Shown here: piece by piece, positions 18,400-26,587 of the stretch
Numbering within the stretch: the stretch's first letter is position 1
How the letters are laid out: the number at the start of each line of letters is the position of its first letter
Assembly: GCA_937899245.1 (NCBI GenBank)
Contig: CALDKB010000047.1
Coordinates: 62,001-126,000, forward strand
Length of the DNA: 64,000 nt
Source of the DNA: an uncultured Bacteroidales bacterium
Lineage (GTDB): Bacteria > Bacteroidota > Bacteroidia > Bacteroidales > ML635J-15
Direction of reading: 5' to 3'
Position numbers and translations under genes: made by a program
Notes under the pieces: model-generated
What the model was told of the DNA's origin: nothing
Database searches by the model: none
What the model saw: only the letters and a program-made list of their open reading frames with translations

Positions 18400-18422
18400 C
18401 TGAATGCAATTTTTTCAAAATG

Positions 18423-18430
18423 CAAAGATA
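18423..18430 (-). promoter_or_regulatory. -7 promoter box of the PKD/T9SS gene
   Basis: TATCTTTG on the minus strand, 24 bases before the start at 18399, matches TAnnTTTG. Confidence 0.5.
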
Positions 18431-18532
18431 ATTTGCATATTTTGCTTGCGAAACTGTTCGTGCAATTTTTTATTAACAAAATTTGTGGTATAATCAGCTG
18501 ACTGGCGGAACGTTGTCTTCAGGTATGTGCTT

Positions 18533-19141
18533 CTATTGATCAAATGGCTTTCTGTTCAGGATGGCTTGTGTTAGTGTTATTTCGTCTGTGTATTGCAATT
18601 CCTCTCCGACGGCAATTCCCTTTGCGATTACAGAAACTTTAACTCTTGTATGCAAAAGTTTTTTGTTAATGTAGTAATTGGTTGTTTCGCCTTCCATCGT
18701 TGTTGGCAGAGCCAATATTACTTCTTTTGTTTCGCCGGTGGTGCATCTTTGTACGAGGTCGGAAATATGCAGGTCTGCAGGGCTAACTCCATCCATCGGG
18801 GAGATGACTCCGCCAAGAACGTGGTATATCCCGTTGTATTGTGATGTGGCTTCTATTGCCATGACGTCGTTGATGTTCTCGACTACGCAAATTGTTGAAT
18901 GGTCGCGTTTGGGATTTGCACACACCTCGCAGATGTCGTTTTCGGAAATATTGTTGCATATCTTGCAGAATTTCGTTTCTGTCTTCATGCGTTGAATAGT
19001 TTCGGTGAAGTTGGTGACATCTTCGTCGGACTTGCGTAGCAAGTGTAGTACAAATCGTTGTGCAGTCTTGCGTCCAATTCCAGGAAGCGACATGAATTGT
19101 TGTATTGCTTCTTCGAGTAGTTTGTTGTTTAGCTGTGCCAT
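18533..19141 (-). CDS. recR: Recombination protein RecR
   Basis: This 202-residue DNA-repair protein works with RecO and RecF to load RecA on gapped DNA. It has a helix-hairpin-helix (about residues 8-35, LPGIGRKTAQRF), a four-cysteine zinc finger (C59, C62, C71, C74) and a Toprim domain (about 83-175, starting ICVVE). The frame is open to 19279, but the family start MAQLNNKLL at 19141 fits the standard length of about 200 residues. Confidence 0.96.
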   Translation of the reverse strand: MAQLNNKLLEEAIQQFMSLPGIGRKTAQRFVLHLLRKSDEDVTNFTETIQRMKTETKFCKICNNISENDICEVCANPKRDHSTICVVENINDVMAIEATSQYNGIYHVLGGVISPMDGVSPADLHISDLVQRCTTGETKEVILALPTTMEGETTNYYINKKLLHTRVKVSVIAKGIAVGEELQYTDEITLTQAILNRKPFDQ

Positions 19142-19263
19142 TGCGTTATTTGTTGCTGCAGATAGTTTTATGCGTTGATAATCATTGTGTAAAAGCCTTA
19201 TACAAAAAGTGTTACACAAAAAGTGTTGCTTCTTTTGGTGTGTTGCAAAAATACATCTTTTTA

Positions 19264-19297
19264 CAAAAAAAATCGCCATCCTTTCGGACGGCGATTT
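19264..19297 (-). terminator. Terminator of the first tandem T9SS gene
   Basis: AAATCGCC pairs with GGCGATTT, with one internal mismatch and a TTTC loop, followed on the minus strand by a T run. It is closely related to the terminator at 22161-22193, so the terminator was duplicated with its gene. Confidence 0.85.
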
Positions 19298-19321
19298 ATA
19301 AGAGTTATAGTTTATTGAAAA

Positions 19322-21913
19322 CTACTTTACAATGTTAATCTTAACGATTTCAGCATTAACCTTTACGAAGTAAGTTCCGTTTGCAAGGTTGCTTATGTCG
19401 ATAGTCTGGTTAGCTGCAGCGTTGCTTATTTCGCTTACAACCTGACCAAGAGTGTTAACGATAACGATGTCCTGACCTTCTGCATTAGCGATAGTGATTA
19501 TGCTGTTTGCCGGGTTAGGATATACTGTGATAGCAGAAGCAATGTTCTCGCCAGCGCAAGTAGCAGCGGCAATTGTAACGTCATCGATGAGAAGGCCTAC
19601 ACCGTCGTAACCGGTGTGAACGATTGCGATATAAACATTTTGTCCTGCATAGTCGGCCAAAGAGACAGTTTTTTCTGCCCATTCTCCACTATCTTGGTCA
19701 ACATTGATACTTTCGGTTGGCAGTAATGTTGTTGTGAAACTGGTTGGATTGTCGGAAATCATTACTGATAGGTTTTCTTGCCATCCGTAAATGTTTGCTG
19801 TATAGAAAGTTAACGAGTATGTTCCGTCGGATGGAAGTGCAATTTCAGGGGTAACAAGATAGTTGTTTGCATTCAAAGGTTCGAGTGGACCATAGTTGGT
19901 AAACGATTCGGAAACAATGCTGCCGGTTCCGCTATGGGTGAAATAAGAGATGTCTTCAACAGGTTCCGGATCCCATATTGCAAGTAGGTCGGATGTAAAG
20001 TACCAGCAGTGTCCGTCACCGTCGGCATCAATCATCGTCCAGCAAGTAGAAATGCCGTTTTCAAAATCTTCTGTGTATGGAAATTCTGAGATTGCATTGC
20101 ATTCAATCGCCGTAATTGTTATTGTCAGGCTATTGTTAGTATTGTCAATGTCGTCTGCTCCGTTTGGATTATACACGCTAACATTTATAGAGTGTTCTCC
20201 TTCCTCAAGTGTTAAGGGTGACGGATGTGTGAACTCGTGTGTCATATGATGAGCGACATTTATATCTGAAACATTGTATTCAACAGCATCGCCACCATCT
20301 ATTGAGTATGAAACAGTGTAAGACGTAAGAGTATAACCGTTGTTTGTAACAATGCCGCTAATATTGATAGGGTTTCCGGCTATGACTGTTGTTCCGTTGT
20401 CTGGTGTTGTTGATGTTAAGGCTATATCGTTTGTTTCGGGAATAGCAAAAACAGAGAAGTCGTCCAATATAAGAACGTAGTTGTTGTAGTTGTTGTGGTT
20501 GAATGCAATATATATGGTTTGACCGGCATATTCGCTCAGGTCGATAGACTTTCTTTCGTATGTTCCATCTGCTGTGTCCGAAACTGCAGGAGTTTCATTT
20601 GCCAATGCCTCTATATCGATGGAAGTCGCAACGTATGCCTTGTAAGAATCAGGATAATCAGCGTCAAGACTCTTTGCGTACCATTCGGCGACGTATTGTC
20701 CTTCTGTCGGGATTACGATTGCTTGAGTAAACATCCAGTTGTTTGCGTTGATAGTGCCTAGTGCATTGTCGAAAGAAGCCGACATTGCTGCATCATTTCC
20801 GCTATGTGTATAATTAGCAGTGTATTCGCCCATAATTATTGAAAGAGGCTGCCAGTTTGAGCCGTCACCATCGGCGTCAACGAGTGTCCAGCAGTGGGGA
20901 ATGCCTTCATCAAAGCTTTCTGTGTATGGAAATTCTGTTATATTTTCAGAACAGTTGTAGGTAACTGCCGAAATGCTAACCGTTTTGCTGTCGGCACCTG
21001 TCGTTGAAACGGTAACAGTACCAGTTATGTTGTCGGTTTCTGTATCACCAGGAATGTATCTCACATAGAAAGTTCCTGCTTCCGACAAAGTGCCTGTGGT
21101 TGCAAATGATGTATTGTCGGTAGATATTTCAAATGGAGCGTCTGTTGTTATGGTAATATCGTCGCTAACATTTATGCAGTTGACACTAACGGCCTTTGCT
21201 TCTGTTGCATCTTCACCGACAAAACCGATGAACGAAAGATTAGAGGGATAAACAGCAATAATGGTTTCTTCTCCAACAGCATCTTCTATTGTTGCGGAGA
21301 TGATGTTATTGTAGTCAAGCCCGATGCTTCCCATTGCCGAGAATGCGGTTCCCAGCTCTCCAACAGCAAGGAGCCCGGCATTTTCAATGGCAGGGCCGGC
21401 ATCAACTCCAATTGGATAACCACCAGAAACTACTATTTCATAAGCAATCATAATGGCGGTTTCTGCAGGAATTTGATAAGGGATGCTAAGTGTAACCTCG
21501 TTAGTTCCGTAAATTAATGAGCATGCTTGTTCGTTTTCAATGACTGGTGCGTCTATTGTGCCTGTAAGGATGGCCACTTTGGCTGAAGATATTACAGTTG
21601 CGTCTGCAATACCAACAGAGATTCTGGTAATGTACTGACCAACATAACTTGTTAAGTCTGTAGCTTCGAATCTGGCTCCTGCCGACAATGTAGCTGCGCC
21701 TCCGATACCAATGCCGTTATTGGTGTCTTGGTCGCCACATAGGCGAAGAGTTCCCGTAACGGCTCTTGTGTTGTTGTTTGTGCGTGTTACGTTCTGATGT
21801 GCCGATAAGGTGTTTTTCGCTTTTGCCTTCTGTGTCTCAACAACCTTAGTAGCTTGTGCAAGGCTCATAGCTGCTACGAGCAATGCAATAGTTAGTAATG
21901 TTAGCTTTTTCAT
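19322..21913 (-). CDS. T9SS sorting-domain surface protein with choice-of-anchor J modules (paralogue 1)
   Basis: This 863-residue exported protein has a signal peptide (residues 1-19, ending SLAQ), an N-terminal beta domain (about 45-205), an Ig-like domain (about 215-320), a first choice-of-anchor J module (about 325-490, FPYTESFDEGIPHCW), a CARDB-like domain (about 495-600), a second J module (about 605-780, FPYTEDFENGISTCW) and a T9SS sorting domain (YPNPANSIITI to the end). J modules are jelly-roll folds found in secreted adhesins and enzymes. No catalytic domain is visible. It is the shorter of two tandem paralogues: the 3' end and part of the 5' end match the neighbour at 22218-25616 almost perfectly in DNA. 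Likely a displayed structural or binding protein. Confidence 0.88.
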   Translation of the reverse strand: MKKLTLLTIALLVAAMSLAQATKVVETQKAKAKNTLSAHQNVTRTNNNTRAVTGTLRLCGDQDTNNGIGIGGAATLSAGARFEATDLTSYVGQYITRISVGIADATVISSAKVAILTGTIDAPVIENEQACSLIYGTNEVTLSIPYQIPAETAIMIAYEIVVSGGYPIGVDAGPAIENAGLLAVGELGTAFSAMGSIGLDYNNIISATIEDAVGEETIIAVYPSNLSFIGFVGEDATEAKAVSVNCINVSDDITITTDAPFEISTDNTSFATTGTLSEAGTFYVRYIPGDTETDNITGTVTVSTTGADSKTVSISAVTYNCSENITEFPYTESFDEGIPHCWTLVDADGDGSNWQPLSIIMGEYTANYTHSGNDAAMSASFDNALGTINANNWMFTQAIVIPTEGQYVAEWYAKSLDADYPDSYKAYVATSIDIEALANETPAVSDTADGTYERKSIDLSEYAGQTIYIAFNHNNYNNYVLILDDFSVFAIPETNDIALTSTTPDNGTTVIAGNPINISGIVTNNGYTLTSYTVSYSIDGGDAVEYNVSDINVAHHMTHEFTHPSPLTLEEGEHSINVSVYNPNGADDIDNTNNSLTITITAIECNAISEFPYTEDFENGISTCWTMIDADGDGHCWYFTSDLLAIWDPEPVEDISYFTHSGTGSIVSESFTNYGPLEPLNANNYLVTPEIALPSDGTYSLTFYTANIYGWQENLSVMISDNPTSFTTTLLPTESINVDQDSGEWAEKTVSLADYAGQNVYIAIVHTGYDGVGLLIDDVTIAAATCAGENIASAITVYPNPANSIITIANAEGQDIVIVNTLGQVVSEISNAAANQTIDISNLANGTYFVKVNAEIVKINIVK

Positions 21914-22067
21914 TGCAAATTAAAAATTAATGGATAAAAGAATTTGTCATGTCCGATTCTTTGTTCAAGTGCTTTTAAATAAAAATTTTTTTAGCAGACG
22001 ATAGCATGTAAAACAGAAAAGCGGATTGCATATTTCTTCCATCGTATTATTTTACATTTTTATGCTA

Positions 22068-22075
22068 CAAATATA
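22068..22075 (-). promoter_or_regulatory. -7 promoter box of T9SS paralogue 1
   Basis: TATATTTG on the minus strand matches TAnnTTTG. The implied leader of about 145 bases is unusually long for this window. Confidence 0.45.
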
Positions 22076-22160
22076 AGTTGATTATTATTAGAAACATAAT
22101 AAAAGTTTTTTGCAGCTAAAGTTTTTTATCAAATGCTGAGTTTCATGCTTGTTGATAGGC

Positions 22161-22193
22161 AAAAAAAAATCGCCACCCCAAAGGATGGCGATT
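22161..22193 (-). terminator. Terminator of the second tandem T9SS gene
   Basis: AATCGCCA/TGGCGATT stem, then one mismatch, two more pairs and a four-base loop, with a minus-strand T run after it. Near copy of the hairpin at 19264-19297. Confidence 0.85.
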
Positions 22194-22217
22194 ATATGAA
22201 TTATAGTTTATTGAAAA

Positions 22218-25200
22218 CTACTTTACAACGTTAATCTTAACGATTTCAGCATTAACCTTTACGAAGTAAGTTCCGTTTGCAAGGTTGCTGATGTCGATAG
22301 TCTGGTTAGCTGCAGCGTTGTTGATTTCGCTTACAACCTGACCGAGAGTATTAACGATAGTAATGTCCTGACCTTCTGCGTTAGCGATAGTGATTACGCT
22401 GTTTGCTGGGTTAGGATATACTGCGATAGCTTCTGCGATGTTTTCTTCAACAGCAGTAGTAGCAGCGATTGTAACGTCATCGATAAGCAGACCTACACCG
22501 TCGTAACCAGTGTGAACGATTGCGATATAAACGTTTTGTCCTGCGTAGTCAGCCAAAGAAACAGTTCTTTCTGCCCATTCGCCACCATTAAGGTCAACAT
22601 TGATAGTTTCTTCTGGAAGTAAAGTTGTTGTGAAGCTGAAAGCATCATCAGATATCATTACAGAAACATTTTCTTCATAATCGTAAATGTTTGCAGTATA
22701 GAATGTCAATGCATATGCACCATCAGATGGAAGTGCAATTTGTGGAGTTACAAGATAGTTGTTTGCATTCAATGCTCCAAATGGGTCGTAGTTGATGTAT
22801 GATTCAGAAATAACACTACCATTTCCACCATGAGTGAAGTATGTAATTTCTTCAACCTGAGACTGATCCCAGTTTGCTATTAGGTCTGCAGTGAAGTACC
22901 AATTGTGTCCATCACCATCAGCATCTATATTAGTCCAGCATGCTGGGATACCATTTTCGAAGCCTTCAGTGTATGGGAATTCTGTAATAGTACTGCAATC
23001 AATAGCGTTCAAAGTGATAGTCATGCTGTTGTTTGTGTCGTCAGAATCAGCTGCGCCGTTAGGATTAGAAACAGTTACAACGATTGTGTGTGTGCCAGCT
23101 TCGTCAATTGTGATTGCTGTTGGGTGTGCAAAGTTGTGAGTTTCGCTATATGCAACATTAATTCCTTCTACATTGTATTCAACAGCTTCGCCGCCGTCAA
23201 CAGTGTAAGAAACAGTGTATGAGGTAAGAGCATTTCCGTTGTTTGTAACAACACCACTAACATTGATTGGAGTTCCAGTTATTACTGTTCCATTAGCAGG
23301 AGCAACAGATGTCAAGATGATGTCGTTGGTTGTTGGTGTTGCCTTAACAGCGAAATCATCGAGTATAAGAACGTAGTTGTCAGAGTCGTTGTGGTTGAAT
23401 GCGATGTAGATTGTTTGTCCAGCATAGTTAGTCAAATCAATAGACATTCTTTCGTAAGAGCCAGCAGGTGTGTGATTTGCTGCAGCGGCAGCATTTGCTA
23501 AAGCAGCAACGTCTATAGAGGTTGCAACGTATGCTTGGTATGTGTCTGGGTATGAAGCATCAAGGCTTCTTGCATACCATTCTGCGTAATATGCTCCTTC
23601 TGCAGGTATAGCTAATGCCTGGGAGAACATCCAGTTGTTAGCGTTAATAATTCCTGTGTTGTTGTCGTATGAAGCAGACATAACAGCATCTGCGCCGCTG
23701 TTAGAATATTCTGCACTACTTTCTTCCATTAATATTGAAAGAGGTTGCCAATTGATACCGTCACCATCGGCATCGATAAGTGACCAGCAAGTAGGAACAC
23801 CATTATCGAAGCTTTCTGTATATGGGAATTCAGCAATAGTTTCGCAAGAAACTGCAGTAAAATCTACAGTAATAGTGTTGTCAGTTGCATCGTCTTCAGT
23901 TCCGTTTGGATTAGAAACGGTAACAGTAATTGTGTGTTCGCCAGCTTCAACATTTAAAGGAACATTGTGGCTGAAGCTAACTGATCTGCCCATGTCAACG
24001 TTAAGGTCAGAAACAGTATAAGTAGCAACGTTTGCACCACCGTCAACGCTATATGTAACATCAAATGAAGTCAATAAAAGACCATTGTTCATGATGGTAC
24101 CGCTAACAGTATAATCTTCGCCAGAGTGAATTGTTGAACCATTCAATGGGAAAGTAACAGCTGTCAATGCGATTTCTGCAGATTGAGGAATCTCAGTCAT
24201 GTGAATGTTGTCAATAAATAAGTAGTACTGGTAGTCAGCATAGTACTTAATAGCAATGTACTTAGTTGCTGCAGGAATTGTAATATAGTATGTTTCGAAA
24301 GTTGTAGAAGTTGCTATGGTTTCTTCGCCTAATGCTGTGAAACTTGCAACTGCATTGTCTGTAGTTGAGGTCATAACTGTGAATCCTTCTCCATCGCTAT
24401 ATGAGCTACCCATTGCATAATCAAAGCTCAAGATAAAATCTTCTGTCATGTTAATGATAGGTGTAATCAAATATTGGCTATAGTCACCTTCGGTAGAAGT
24501 ATAGCTACTGAAACGGAATACCTTGCTGTTGTCTGTTGCTACAATACCCATTCTAGATTCGTTTTCTGTGTTCATAGAGATAGCAGACCAGCATCCGTTC
24601 AATTCGCCAGCTTCGAAGTCTTCTGAGAAAGGAAGAGATGATATGCCTGTTAAACAGTTGTAATTTACAGCAGAAAGAGCAACAGTTTTGCTTTCAGCAC
24701 CTGGAGTTGCTACAGTAACAGTACCTGTAATACCGTTTGCTTCTGTTGCACCTGGGATATATCTTACATAGAAAGTTCCAGCTTCAGTCATAGCAATTGT
24801 AGAAGCAAATACAGTGTTGTCTGCTGATACTTCAAATGGAGCTTCTGTTGTTATTGTGATGTTGTCTGTAATGTTAACACCAGTTACTGTAACAGTCTTA
24901 GCTTCTGTTGCTGCGTCTCCAACATATCCTACGAATGAAAGAGATGATGGAGCAACTGCAAGAATAGGATCTGAGCTAACTTCATCTTCAACTGTAGCAG
25001 AGATGATGTTGTTAAAATCGAGATCGTTTTCTTCCATTGTCATGAAAGCTGTTCCTAATGCACCAATAGCAAGAAAACCTGCGTTATTAACAGCTGGACC
25101 AGCATCAACACCTAATGGATAACCACCAGTAACTACTAATTCATAAGCAATCATAATAGCAGTTTCTGCAGGAATCTGATATGGAACGGAAAGAAGAACT

Positions 25201-25616
25201 TCGTTAACGCCGTTAACCAATGTGCAAGCCTGTTCTGTTGCTACAACAGGAGCGGCTGTTGTTCCTGTAAGAATGGCTACTTTGGCTGAAGATATTACAG
25301 TTGCGTCTGCAATACCAACAGAGATTCTGGTAATGTACTGACCAACATAACTTGTTAAGTCTGTTGCTTCGAATCTGGCACCAGCCGACAATGTAGCTGC
25401 GCTTCCGGTACCAATGCCGTTATTTGCGTTTTGTTCGCCACAAAGTTGAAGTGTACCAGTAACGGCTCTTGTGCCGTGTGCAAGCATTGCACCCTGTTGA
25501 ACAGTAAAGGTTGTTTCGGCCTTAGCTGCCTTCTTAGGTGCAACAATCTTAGTTGCTTGAGCAAAGCCCATAGCTGCTATGAGCAATGCAACCATTAATA
25601 ATGTAAATTTTTTCAT
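22218..25616 (-). CDS. T9SS sorting-domain surface protein with three choice-of-anchor J modules (paralogue 2)
   Basis: This 1132-residue exported protein has a signal peptide (residues 1-19, ending GFAQ) and the same N-terminal domains as paralogue 1. It then carries an extra module of about 270 residues (about 325-600; a J-type fold opening FSEDFEAGELNGCW plus a CARDB-like domain), two J modules with a CARDB-like domain between them, and a T9SS sorting domain. The insertion accounts for the length difference from the 863-residue neighbour. Nearly identical DNA at both ends and divergence in the middle suggest duplication followed by gene conversion or recombination. As a T9SS type A substrate it should be displayed or released at the surface. 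Ligand unknown. Confidence 0.88.
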   Translation of the reverse strand: MKKFTLLMVALLIAAMGFAQATKIVAPKKAAKAETTFTVQQGAMLAHGTRAVTGTLQLCGEQNANNGIGTGSAATLSAGARFEATDLTSYVGQYITRISVGIADATVISSAKVAILTGTTAAPVVATEQACTLVNGVNEVLLSVPYQIPAETAIMIAYELVVTGGYPLGVDAGPAVNNAGFLAIGALGTAFMTMEENDLDFNNIISATVEDEVSSDPILAVAPSSLSFVGYVGDAATEAKTVTVTGVNITDNITITTEAPFEVSADNTVFASTIAMTEAGTFYVRYIPGATEANGITGTVTVATPGAESKTVALSAVNYNCLTGISSLPFSEDFEAGELNGCWSAISMNTENESRMGIVATDNSKVFRFSSYTSTEGDYSQYLITPIINMTEDFILSFDYAMGSSYSDGEGFTVMTSTTDNAVASFTALGEETIATSTTFETYYITIPAATKYIAIKYYADYQYYLFIDNIHMTEIPQSAEIALTAVTFPLNGSTIHSGEDYTVSGTIMNNGLLLTSFDVTYSVDGGANVATYTVSDLNVDMGRSVSFSHNVPLNVEAGEHTITVTVSNPNGTEDDATDNTITVDFTAVSCETIAEFPYTESFDNGVPTCWSLIDADGDGINWQPLSILMEESSAEYSNSGADAVMSASYDNNTGIINANNWMFSQALAIPAEGAYYAEWYARSLDASYPDTYQAYVATSIDVAALANAAAAANHTPAGSYERMSIDLTNYAGQTIYIAFNHNDSDNYVLILDDFAVKATPTTNDIILTSVAPANGTVITGTPINVSGVVTNNGNALTSYTVSYTVDGGEAVEYNVEGINVAYSETHNFAHPTAITIDEAGTHTIVVTVSNPNGAADSDDTNNSMTITLNAIDCSTITEFPYTEGFENGIPACWTNIDADGDGHNWYFTADLIANWDQSQVEEITYFTHGGNGSVISESYINYDPFGALNANNYLVTPQIALPSDGAYALTFYTANIYDYEENVSVMISDDAFSFTTTLLPEETINVDLNGGEWAERTVSLADYAGQNVYIAIVHTGYDGVGLLIDDVTIAATTAVEENIAEAIAVYPNPANSVITIANAEGQDITIVNTLGQVVSEINNAAANQTIDISNLANGTYFVKVNAEIVKINVVK

Positions 25617-25641
25617 TGTAAAGTAAATTAAAATTATGGGG

Positions 25642-25649
25642 CAAATATA
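25642..25649 (-). promoter_or_regulatory. -7 promoter box of T9SS paralogue 2
   Basis: TATATTTG on the minus strand, 26 bases before the start at 25616. Confidence 0.5.
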
Positions 25650-25766
25650 ACTGTTTTTTATGTTCTGCTTTATAAAAAAAAATCTTTTTTATTAACAGAT
25701 TTGTCTGTTTATTGTTATAAAATATCTTTTGTTGTTCCTTTCATTTATAGGATGTATCTTGGGGTG

Positions 25767-26102
25767 TTATTTTGTCTTGGCATACCCCTTGTCAATGAGA
25801 ATTTTTCGGACTTTTTCCAAAAGTTCGCCTTGGATGATAATTTCACCATCTTTTGCGCTGCCTCCGGTTCCACAGCCGGTCTTTAGTATTCGGGCTAGTT
25901 CTTCGAGGTCGTCGTTTTTGCCGATAAAACCGCTTACGAGTGTTACAACTTTGCCTTTGCGTTGCTTGCGGTCGATTGTTACTTTAAGTTTTTGTTCGGA
26001 AGGGGCGAGGGTGTCTGGCTCGGCAATTTCATCAGTTTCGTAAACGAAATCCTGACTTGTCGAGTACACAATTCCTATGCGATTTTTACTTTTGCCTGGC
26101 AT
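25767..26102 (-). CDS. SUI1/YciH-family translation factor
   Basis: This 111-residue eIF1-like protein has an N-terminal extension of about 40 residues, then the SUI1 fold (about 38-110) with KVTIDRKQRKGKVVTLVSGF and the RNA-contacting loop KTGCGTGGSAKDGEIIIQG. Bacterial YciH homologues bind the small ribosomal subunit and can influence initiation fidelity. It lies directly downstream of the RNase P RNA gene on the same strand and may share its transcript, since no separate promoter box is seen. Confidence 0.92.
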   Translation of the reverse strand: MPGKSKNRIGIVYSTSQDFVYETDEIAEPDTLAPSEQKLKVTIDRKQRKGKVVTLVSGFIGKNDDLEELARILKTGCGTGGSAKDGEIIIQGELLEKVRKILIDKGYAKTK

Positions 26103-26131
26103 ATGTAGTTTTTATTGTATCAAATAAAAAA

Positions 26132-26454
26132 GAGCAGACAGTAAGCCGAATTCTGTAGCATCCGAAGATGCTGTCTATCATTTATCTGTGCATTCTACCC
26201 CTCGGCTCGGACGGGCAGCCCTAAAACGCCGATATACATGAACTTGCAGCTCGTGGGGCGGACGGCTGGCAATGTCGCCATCACCACCGGTGGTCTCTTA
26301 CACCACCTTCTCACCTTTACCTTGTCGCCAAGGAAGTCATTCTCTTCTCCGCGGCCAAACCTTCACAGACTTCTCCAATTTCTGGAGCACAATGCCCTAT
26401 GCTGTCCGGACTTTCCTCATTACGCATACGTAACGCGATAGACTTGCCTGCTCG
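26132..26454 (-). ncRNA. rnpB: RNase P RNA (bacterial type A)
   Basis: The minus strand carries the universal RNase P signatures GAGGAAAGTCCGGAC near the 5' end and ACAGAATTCGGCTTAC near the 3' end. The terminal helix closes as GAGCAG (5') with CTGCTC (3'). At about 323 nt the length fits bacterial RNase P RNA, the ribozyme that matures tRNA 5' ends. The start is inferred from the promoter box at 26459-26466. The end bases are approximate by a few nucleotides. Confidence 0.96.
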
Positions 26455-26458
26455 GTCG

Positions 26459-26466
26459 CAAAGATA
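26459..26466 (-). promoter_or_regulatory. -7 promoter box of rnpB
   Basis: TATCTTTG on the minus strand, directly before the RNA 5' end. As a stable-RNA promoter it calibrates the box-to-start distance (about 5-7 bases) used elsewhere in this annotation. Confidence 0.6.
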
Positions 26467-26587
26467 AGGAAAATGTTTGAATTATGTTTTAGGTTTCTGT
26501 GTTTCTGTACCTGTTAAAATTATGCAGGCATAAACAGCTGAGCGAGAACCATTTTGTAACGTCGTTGACTGCGAAATCGCGTCAGCG

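Larger units (their letters stand above)
21914..22217. other. Intergenic region between the tandem T9SS paralogues
   Basis: From left to right it holds the long AT-rich leader of paralogue 1, its promoter box at 22068-22075 and the terminator of paralogue 2 at 22161-22193. I see no small gene. Confidence 0.6.

Noticed and set aside
19322..25616. Composite transposon formed by the duplicated T9SS ends
   Set aside because: The similar ends are coding sequence plus terminators in the same orientation; no transposase or terminal inverted repeats are present.
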